11,519 bases of DNA from Ruminococcaceae bacterium UBA3451 (GTDB taxonomy: Bacteria; Bacillota; Clostridia; Oscillospirales; Acutalibacteraceae): contig DFRY01000046.1 in NCBI GenBank assembly GCA_002378845.1, positions 3,709 to 15,227 of the forward strand, read 5' to 3'. Made by a program: the position numbers and the translations under genes. Positions 6,367-11,519 of the stretch are shown piece after piece. The notes under the pieces are model-generated. The model was not told the DNA's origin and ran no database searches. It saw only the letters and a program-made list of their open reading frames with translations. How positions within the stretch are numbered: position 1 is the first letter of the stretch; each line of letters starts with the position of its first letter.

Positions 6367-6906
6367 TTAATTCAAAACGTCGGCGTATTTCGTTACCGGA
6401 TACGGCTCGCCGGAAACCGTAAACGAAAGGAACCCGTACCAATATGGCCACGGCTGATCCTCATAAGTTTTCAACTTTACCGGAGATTCCAGTTGAAACC
6501 GGCCCGCGGCACCATCCTCGCGCTGTACCCATTCCTTAACCCGATCAAGAAAATTCAGCAGCGTGATATATCCGTCAAAATTTGGAATTAGTTTTGGGCC
6601 GGAGATTTCCGGGGTTTGCGTTCCGGGGTCGTATACAATTGCAGTAATCTGCAGTTCCATTTCGGTGCTTTCCGAATCCCCATTCGTTTCAGGAGTACCG
6701 ACCACAAGGCAGGGGATACGGATTCCATCAGTCGGGTAAATGATTCCGTCAGGCGGAATCAATCCCGCATGGACTGCAGGTGCAGCGAGCTTATAGTCCC
6801 CGATTTTATTGTCTGCACTGGGAACTTTCAGCTGAATTTTATCCGCTGAGATATGACCCTCCAGCCATTCCTTTACTGCGTTAAGCGACGATACGGTCTG
6901 CAGCAT
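6367..6906 (-). CDS. Putative tail terminator/completion protein
   Basis: A 179-residue protein between the Z-like gene and the sheath, where tail terminator or tail completion proteins lie in contractile phages. It opens with a helix (LNAVKEWLEGHISADKIQLK), continues with beta-strands and a TEMELQITAIVYD segment followed by an NFDGYITLLNFLDRVKEWVQRE helix, and closes with a WPYWYGFLSFTVSGEPYP strand. This mixed alpha/beta order (helix, strands, dimer helix, strand with '.w....l.f.') is typical of lambda gpU-type terminators that cap the tail before joining the head. The family match is by architecture and position rather than a distinctive motif. ATG 6906 lies three bases after the previous stop and uses a G-run as ribosome site. 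Confidence 0.55.
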   Translation of the reverse strand: MLQTVSSLNAVKEWLEGHISADKIQLKVPSADNKIGDYKLAAPAVHAGLIPPDGIIYPTDGIRIPCLVVGTPETNGDSESTEMELQITAIVYDPGTQTPEISGPKLIPNFDGYITLLNFLDRVKEWVQREDGAAGRFQLESPVKLKTYEDQPWPYWYGFLSFTVSGEPYPVTKYADVLN

Positions 6907-6909
6907 TAT

Positions 6910-7596
6910 TTACCCCCCCAGTATATTTGTTCCAAGGTTTCCGAAAGACATATCCAACTCATGGGTAAGCCGGGTAAAGATTGTTTTGTTAACCTTTTCG
7001 ACAATGACCGGGCCGACCCGTTCATTTACCACCATCTGAGGAATAGAAAGGGTACGGATTACTTTCAGCTTTTCCTTTTTTCCTTTTCGTGTTCCCACCC
7101 GATAAGCAAATAGATAGCTGTCAGATCCGTCGCTTCGTTTCGAAGGCATTAAGAAAACAGGTTTGTTTTTCCCATCCAACCCATGAACAGGGCCAACGGA
7201 TTTCATACCGCTTTCGCGGGAAATCATCGCCTTAACTCGAAATACACGGCGGTGGCCGCTCTTAGTCGATTTAGGAGGAGTAAGGGGAGTGTGCCGAAAA
7301 CGGGGTAGCGTTAAGGGACGGCCTACCACCGCAACGGAAACGCTGCCTTCCCCTTCCATTCCTGTTACAAGGATCACTTTTCGCTGCTTACTATCCAAAG
7401 CACTCTTAATTTCCTTTTGGGGTACGCCGTAAACTTTCGGAATCTGCCGCCCAGTTTCAATCCTTACGGTATCAGCCGCACGTAGCAGAACCCGGTTCAT
7501 TACACGCGCGGCCTCTTTCGGGTACCCTTGCAGCAAATCAGCAATCCGGTCAAGCAGCTCAGTATTGGCATAAATAAAATTGCTGGCCTTTGCCAT
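6910..7596 (-). CDS. Minor tail protein Z (gpZ-like)
   Basis: A 228-residue basic protein. The N-terminal part, 'LLDRIADLLQGYPKEAARVMNRVLLRAADTVRIETGRQI' with 'VPQKEIKSAL', is characteristic of the prophage minor tail protein Z family, and the C-terminus has a helical 'VVNERVGPVIVEKVNKTIFTRLTHELD' stretch. In lambda, gpZ acts at tail completion and head-tail joining. The middle (about 85-165) is Lys/Arg-rich with beta-strands. ATG 7596 overlaps the previous stop (TAATG), with GGGGGGA just upstream. Finding a Z-like gene in a contractile tail cluster is common in Firmicutes prophages. Confidence 0.75.
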   Translation of the reverse strand: MAKASNFIYANTELLDRIADLLQGYPKEAARVMNRVLLRAADTVRIETGRQIPKVYGVPQKEIKSALDSKQRKVILVTGMEGEGSVSVAVVGRPLTLPRFRHTPLTPPKSTKSGHRRVFRVKAMISRESGMKSVGPVHGLDGKNKPVFLMPSKRSDGSDSYLFAYRVGTRKGKKEKLKVIRTLSIPQMVVNERVGPVIVEKVNKTIFTRLTHELDMSFGNLGTNILGG

Positions 7597-7928
7597 TAAA
7601 ATCCCCCCATACCGGATTTCAGGGTGACCTGCCTTATTCCGTCGGAATCAACAGCGCTCACTACCCGATAGGGAACTTTGTCAAACAAAACCTGAGATTC
7701 AGGAATAATTCCTTCCACGTCCTCAGCCCGAGCAAAAAACAATAAATCCCCGTCATAAGTTCCGCCAGGCGATTTCAAACTGTTTCGCTGTGCTTCATCC
7801 TCATCAACCACAACAGCGATTTCTTTTCCCGCCAGACTTCCCGGAAGCTGGATCGTATGTATCGTCGCCATATCATCCAGATCCAGAAAGATCGAAACGT
7901 CTTCGTTGATCTGATCGGAAAGTGACAT
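7596..7928 (-). CDS. Head-tail joining protein, lambda FII-like
   Basis: A 110-residue protein. An N-terminal helix (SDQINEDVSIFLDLDDMA) is followed by a beta-rich domain with 'GTYDGDLLFFARAEDV', 'IPESQVLFDKVPYRVVSAVDSDGI' and 'RQVTLKSG'. This helix-then-barrel layout, with a 'L......d......Y.V..v..d' ending, recalls lambda gpFII and related head completion proteins that connect portal and tail. The location between decoration protein and Z-like genes agrees. There is no catalytic motif. The start is fixed by the TAATG overlap with the upstream gene. Identification rests on architecture and order, so it is tentative. Confidence 0.5.
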   Translation of the reverse strand: MSLSDQINEDVSIFLDLDDMATIHTIQLPGSLAGKEIAVVVDEDEAQRNSLKSPGGTYDGDLLFFARAEDVEGIIPESQVLFDKVPYRVVSAVDSDGIRQVTLKSGMGGF

Positions 7929-8212
7929 TATGCTCGCCCCATACGGCCAAGCTGCAACTCGGGATCCAGTGCAGCGTGTCCCTCTTCATGAGTTTCAGCA
8001 GGATCCGGCGGGGAATTTGCTCCGGGCTGGCTCTCCTGTTCCGATTCAGTCGGAAACTCCTCGGATTTCGGTGGGGTGCCATTTACCGTGTCAATATACA
8101 ATCCGTTCCCGGCAGAAACAAGGTTCTTTTCCATCTTCTCCGGAAGGACAACAGTGTTTCCCGCAGGGATAAGATGCCCATCCCACATAAGAGGGACCTT
8201 AAGTCTAATCAT
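7928..8212 (-). CDS. Small hypothetical head-module protein
   Basis: A 94-residue protein of unknown function. Residues 1-40 form a compact beta-type domain (IRLKVPLMWDGHLIPAGNTVVLPE...LVSAGNGLYID), similar in style to small phage proteins with 'v...h.G..y..Gd.v.l.e.....l...g' found beside capsid genes (DUF7210-like). Residues 45-94 are rich in Pro, Glu, Ser and Gln and look disordered. ATG 8212 has GGAGG eight bases upstream, so translation is well supported. It could be a minor head component or connector accessory; I do not assign a role. Confidence 0.6.
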   Translation of the reverse strand: MIRLKVPLMWDGHLIPAGNTVVLPEKMEKNLVSAGNGLYIDTVNGTPPKSEEFPTESEQESQPGANSPPDPAETHEEGHAALDPELQLGRMGRA

Positions 8213-8230
8213 GGCTTATTCCTCCCAGCA

Positions 8231-8560
8231 TTAAAGTTTTACCAAAACATTACCTTCCGCCGAGGCTTTGGGCGCTACTACCATTCCGGCAAGAATCGCG
8301 CCGGATTCTGCCTTTGTTGCAGTGACGCGATGGTTAGCCGAATCCCAGTAAACCGTCTGGCCCACCGTGAAGGCGGTTCCGGTTTCTGACGCGAACTCAA
8401 ATACACCGTCGAGTGCTACCGTTCCAAGGATTTCTGACTCAATATCAGCCGATGCAACTCCGATCCGGTCAGTCAATACGACTTCATCCCCGAAATGGAT
8501 TGTTTCAGCAGTCGTGTTACGGTAGTTAATGATTTTACCTTCCTGTATGTATCTTGCCAT
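8231..8560 (-). CDS. DUF2190-like capsid decoration/cement protein
   Basis: A 109-residue protein immediately after the capsid gene. It opens MARYIQEGKIINYRNTTAE and continues 'IHFGDEVVLTDRIGVA', 'GTVALDGVFEFASETG', 'TVGQTVYWDSANHRVTA' and 'LAGMVVAPKASAEGNVLVKL'. This series of short strands is the DUF2190 pattern, a family placed beside capsid genes and thought to decorate or cement the head. ATG 8560 (residue 6 of the longest frame) is chosen because GGAGG lies eight bases before it and the family starts at 'MA.YIQEG'; the earlier ATG at 8575 overlaps that ribosome site. No unusual features. Confidence 0.8.
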   Translation of the reverse strand: MARYIQEGKIINYRNTTAETIHFGDEVVLTDRIGVASADIESEILGTVALDGVFEFASETGTAFTVGQTVYWDSANHRVTATKAESGAILAGMVVAPKASAEGNVLVKL

Positions 8561-8593
8561 TTCATTTTCCTCCATTCCTTCCAGTGTAGGCGA

Positions 8594-10591
8594 TTAACCG
8601 TTTACACCAGGATTTTTTACAAGACCCTTATGTCCCAGGAGCGTAATGCCGCGGTCACCGTACACGCGGTACCGAATCCCTAGGTGTTCAAAACTGACTT
8701 CCGACTCCACAATCGGGTTTTCCGCTCCGTTCAAATAACTGACCTCAATCGTCGGAGTCAGCGCCGGATTTGCGGCGAAGTAATACGGCTGGGCACCGCT
8801 GTCAACATCCAGTTCCGCATCCGTAACCATTTGCATCTTATTACGGAATACGTTTGCAACACCAGAATTGTTTGAGGAGGGATCTGCAAGGGAAGCAAGC
8901 AATGCTTCAATGCTGGTCTCCGTAGACGATCCGGTCAAAACGAATGCCGGCGCAATATTAAGCTTTGTTTTACCGTCCATGTCTGTCTGCTGACGCATCA
9001 GGCGGCGAGCTTCACTGAAAGCTGCTGTTCCGGGGGCCGCCCCAGATCCAAGGTTCTTATGGGCTAAGCTGAACAGCTGGTTTCCGTCCAACATTGCCGG
9101 ATTTGAAAGCAGAATTTGATAAACCGCCTTGTTAATTCCGCGGTTAAACGCCAATGTATAAGCAGTCAAGGTGCGGGTGATCTGGCCGAAGTCGTCATTT
9201 ACAAACATCTGGCGAGTGAAATTGACCATTTTACCAACCGTAATCAGGCGGCGAGTCGCCACCGGTTCGTCACCCAGCTTCGCTTCCTTAAATTCGCCGT
9301 TCTGCGGAATTTCCTCCAGCTCGCCGCCGTCGCTGACTTCATAGATATGCGTCGGGCGGAAGTCCGACTGACTGGCCTTGCTTGTCCATGCCTGGAATGT
9401 GGTCGGTGCTGCCTGCTGTGCGGCCAGAACGGTTCGGTTTGCGACGTCATCCGCAATGGACACAAAGGCGCTGTGAGGAGTCATGGAACGCTTAAACAGC
9501 TCGTCATTGCTTAGTCGGTGCGCTTTGCTGTCACCGGAGCGCATCAGGCACTCTACCGCCACATCCTTAATGCTCATGCTGCGGAACTCATTCGCACCTT
9601 CTGCCGGCTTTTCGATAGAGACACCCGACCGCATCAGTAAACCATCTGCAGCCGCTGCACGCACTTTGTCAAGTTCATCCCGGGTAACCTTCACGCCGCT
9701 GCCGCTTTCTGCTCCAGCGCATAACGGAGCATTGCGTGCCTGTAATTTGTCCAGAATCCCTTTCCTAACTTCCTCAATCGAAGTGCCGGAGCGAATATAA
9801 TCGTCCGCTACGTCTTCCATCTGAAAGCTGCGGCAAAGGACGGTAATTTCTGCCGACCTCTGGCGCTCCGCCTGAACCGGATCAACAGCCGCGGGAGCTG
9901 CCGGCGACGCAAGACCGCCAAGCTGCGCATTCGGAAGCGACCTTATTGCCAGCACCGTTGCCGCGGGAGCCGCCGCCCCTCCTATAGGGGTTGTTGTAGT
10001 TACTGTGTTAGTATTTTCTTCACCCATTTTAAGTTCCTCCTCTGTCATATTTCTGCCCAGTCCCACCGTTGGATCGGCAGGGACGGGAGCTAAACTGATT
10101 TCCATTGGCGTCCATTTCACCGCGACATTTGCCGGGCCGACGAATCGGCCATCAGAACTTTTTTGTCCCGCAGTCAATTCCATCCATGCGCCGACCGTGT
10201 AACCGACTGATACACCGGTGAGCATCCCCTTGTCCAGCTTATTCTGCAGCCGCACACATTCCGGGTCGTCGGCATCCATTTCGATTACTGCTCGACATTT
10301 CCGTGTCGGTTCATCCAGCCAGGCCTTGACTACCTTTCCAATAGGAACCTTACCATATGCTGCATCCATCCCATGATTAAACAGCAATACTCCGGTGCCG
10401 CCCTCAGCAAAAGCACTTAAATCGATTGCATCAGCGCTGTGTGACAAAATTTCCGGGACTCCCCAGCGAACATACGGCGTTTCACTGGAAAAAGAAATCT
10501 CGTACTGATTAACAGAACCATCGACTGCCCTGCACTCCAGCGCGGCAGATCGGAGCATCAATCCAGAGTCAACTGGTTTGTTTTCTCCCAT
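8594..10591 (-). CDS. Prohead protease/major capsid fusion protein
   Basis: A single chain of about 665 residues. Residues 1-180 are an HK97-type prohead protease (U35-like): 'GVLLFNHG' holds the likely catalytic His73, 'LTGVSVGY' the likely nucleophile Ser128, and 'MEISLAPVPADP' (about 163-174) is the usual motif closing the domain. A low-complexity Thr/Ala/Pro linker (about 188-235) leads to a helical delta/scaffold-like region (AERQRSAEITVLCRSF on), then a capsid domain from about residue 390 (FRPTHIYEVSDGGE...; ATRRLITVGKMVNFTRQMFVNDDFG; C-terminal FEHLGIRYRVYGDRG). In most HK97-like phages these are separate genes, though fused forms are known. The 5' end is uncertain: ATG 10591 has only GAGG three bases before it; in-frame GTGs lie at 10606, 10633 and 10648. 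A strong internal start is listed separately. Confidence 0.85.
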   Translation of the reverse strand: MGENKPVDSGLMLRSAALECRAVDGSVNQYEISFSSETPYVRWGVPEILSHSADAIDLSAFAEGGTGVLLFNHGMDAAYGKVPIGKVVKAWLDEPTRKCRAVIEMDADDPECVRLQNKLDKGMLTGVSVGYTVGAWMELTAGQKSSDGRFVGPANVAVKWTPMEISLAPVPADPTVGLGRNMTEEELKMGEENTNTVTTTTPIGGAAAPAATVLAIRSLPNAQLGGLASPAAPAAVDPVQAERQRSAEITVLCRSFQMEDVADDYIRSGTSIEEVRKGILDKLQARNAPLCAGAESGSGVKVTRDELDKVRAAAADGLLMRSGVSIEKPAEGANEFRSMSIKDVAVECLMRSGDSKAHRLSNDELFKRSMTPHSAFVSIADDVANRTVLAAQQAAPTTFQAWTSKASQSDFRPTHIYEVSDGGELEEIPQNGEFKEAKLGDEPVATRRLITVGKMVNFTRQMFVNDDFGQITRTLTAYTLAFNRGINKAVYQILLSNPAMLDGNQLFSLAHKNLGSGAAPGTAAFSEARRLMRQQTDMDGKTKLNIAPAFVLTGSSTETSIEALLASLADPSSNNSGVANVFRNKMQMVTDAELDVDSGAQPYYFAANPALTPTIEVSYLNGAENPIVESEVSFEHLGIRYRVYGDRGITLLGHKGLVKNPGVNG
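10025..10043 (-). promoter_or_regulatory. Internal ribosome site and in-frame ATG in the protease-capsid gene
   Basis: The minus strand reads AGAGGAGGAACTTAAAATG. An AGGAGG core (10036-10041) stands exactly eight bases before an in-frame ATG (10027-10025), the best-spaced strong ribosome site in this gene and much better than that at the gene's own start. It lies about 15 residues after the protease domain's closing PVPADP motif. Initiation here would yield a 477-residue scaffold-plus-capsid protein without protease. The codons spell EEELKM, so part of the match follows from the protein sequence; use as a start is inferred. Confidence 0.55.
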
Positions 10592-10613
10592 AGCCCTCGT
10601 GAGCACCTGCTGG

Positions 10614-11519
10614 CTATTCCTCGCTTGTTTCACTCGAACTTCCCCCACTTCCTGTTAAATTTAAGCTTTGCAGCATACTTTGTTCTGCAGAACGCTGCCG
10701 AATAACATCGCGCCAGTCCTTTCCCTTCTCCGCACAAATCTCCTGCAGTGTTTTCTGGTATGTTTCCAACGCCGTTTTATTCGCATTCGCTTCTTTCACC
10801 GGATCAACCCAGTCCCAACCGGAAGCAATCCATACATGCTTTTGGTACTTCTCCCTGTCCCGGAAATAATTTGGAATATTCAGCTGACCGGTTAATATTG
10901 CCCAGTCCATCCATTCCGGAAATACCGCGTCGAGTAAATGCTCAATTAGGTACTTTTGTAGCGGACGGTACGTTTTTTGATCTTCCAATAGCCCCTGGCG
11001 TGCGGACGAGTAATTCACTTGCGACATATCACGCGATACCGCCTCATAGCTTAATCCAATTCCGCCGCCGGCCAGGCGTTGTGTCGTCTTAATCATCGGG
11101 TCAACCGTGGAACTAGTACCTGCCGGTGCTACCGTCGAAATGGACTCCCCAGGGTTCAGGTAAGTGACAGTTCCCTGTTCCAGAATTTCCTGCGGTGCTT
11201 CCGCTGCCCCAGTCATTGCACTGGAATCTGATTCAAAACCTCGGCCCAGTCCGGTCAGCCCTGTAATGGTTCCACCGGTTTTCTCAACTACCACGGAAAG
11301 ATGTGCAAGCACCCGTTCTTTCTCCACCGCAGCGTCGATCAACTCATTCACATCGTCAATCCGCCCCAAAGACGGAGCCGTTTGCGACATTTCCCGGATC
11401 TGACTGGGCCTTGTAAGATACGGGATATAGATGATACGATTTGCCGGTACCTTTGCGGACTTTACCCAACAGCCCAAGGCGTCGTAAACCTTGATAAAAT
11501 AGGACACGGGACGACGGTT
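10614..11519 (-). CDS. Portal protein, lambda gpB-like (3' part)
   Basis: The last 301 residues of a portal protein whose 5' part lies beyond the right edge. The frame is open to 11519, and the GTG at 11507 reads as an internal Val in NRRPVSYFIKVYDALG. Family landmarks: 'NRIIYIPYLTRPSQIREMSQTAPSLGRIDDV' (compare 'h.f...rpgQ.RGvs..ap.l..l.d'), 'AGGGIGLSYEAVSRDMSQVNYSSARQGLLED' (the conserved 'lp.Gls.e.l..D.s..nYSSaR'), and near the C-terminus 'WIASGWDWVDPVKEANANK' with 'EKGKDWRDVIRQRSAEQ'. Portals form the dodecameric DNA channel at one capsid vertex and dock terminase and connector proteins. The stop (TAG) falls 22 bases before the ATG used for the next gene. Confidence 0.92.
   Translation of the reverse strand, partial: NRRPVSYFIKVYDALGCWVKSAKVPANRIIYIPYLTRPSQIREMSQTAPSLGRIDDVNELIDAAVEKERVLAHLSVVVEKTGGTITGLTGLGRGFESDSSAMTGAAEAPQEILEQGTVTYLNPGESISTVAPAGTSSTVDPMIKTTQRLAGGGIGLSYEAVSRDMSQVNYSSARQGLLEDQKTYRPLQKYLIEHLLDAVFPEWMDWAILTGQLNIPNYFRDREKYQKHVWIASGWDWVDPVKEANANKTALETYQKTLQEICAEKGKDWRDVIRQRSAEQSMLQSLNLTGSGGSSSETSEE

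Noticed and set aside
6913..6919. Seven-G run at the end of the Z-like gene as a possible slippage or phase-variation tract
   Set aside because: A -1 slip would add only about ten residues and a +1 slip reaches a stop at once. The run works well as the ribosome site for the next gene.
7873..8389. Alternative frames on both strands over the 94- and 110-residue genes
   Set aside because: They overlap genes that have strong ribosome sites and TAATG coupling, and their translations are Arg/Ser/Pro-rich with no family resemblance.
11505..11507. GTG as the start of the portal gene
   Set aside because: The frame stays open to the window edge and upstream codons continue the portal pattern (NRRPV...), so the GTG is an internal Val and the gene is cut by the edge.

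Overview
The window is one continuous block of late structural genes from a tailed phage or integrated prophage with a contractile tail (myovirus-type). Every gene I can support lies on the minus strand, so transcription runs from the right edge (portal, head genes) to the left edge (baseplate). Strong GGAGG-type ribosome sites, balanced GC content, GTG and TTG starts, and protein styles such as the DUF2190-like decoration protein and the LysM tail protein X suggest a Firmicutes host, probably a member of the Clostridia. That host assignment is inference. No integrase, terminase, lysis, regulatory, tRNA or CRISPR feature lies in the window.

Layout in transcription order. The head module starts with the C-terminal part of a lambda-type portal protein (cut by the right edge). 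A single-chain prohead protease/major capsid fusion follows, then a small DUF2190-like decoration protein, a short hypothetical protein, an FII-like head-tail joining protein, a minor tail protein Z-like protein and a putative tail terminator. The tail module follows: contractile sheath, tail tube, tail assembly chaperone, a short second frame reached by ribosomal frameshifting, and the tape measure protein. The baseplate module comes last: LysM tail protein X, gpD-like hub, a 75-residue OB-fold-like protein, a gpU-like protein, and the start of a gp25/W-like wedge protein cut by the left edge.

The genes are packed tightly. Neighbours overlap by one to a few bases (TAATG at 95, 7596 and 7928; ATGA at 3797-3800; 11 bases between sheath and tube) or are separated by fewer than 35 bases, so the block reads as one translationally coupled operon. 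No stretch longer than about 35 bases is non-coding, and I see no promoter or terminator.

Two recoding or dual-product signals stand out. First, the tail assembly chaperone gene carries an in-frame T TTT TTG slippery heptamer (3985-3991), and the -1 frame is open from there to the start of the tape measure gene; this is the layout of lambda G/GT and P2 E/E+E'. Second, the protease-capsid fusion has a near-perfect internal Shine-Dalgarno and an in-frame ATG (10025-10043) just after the protease domain. That could yield a protease-free capsid protein from the same gene. The second signal is the more likely to be undescribed.
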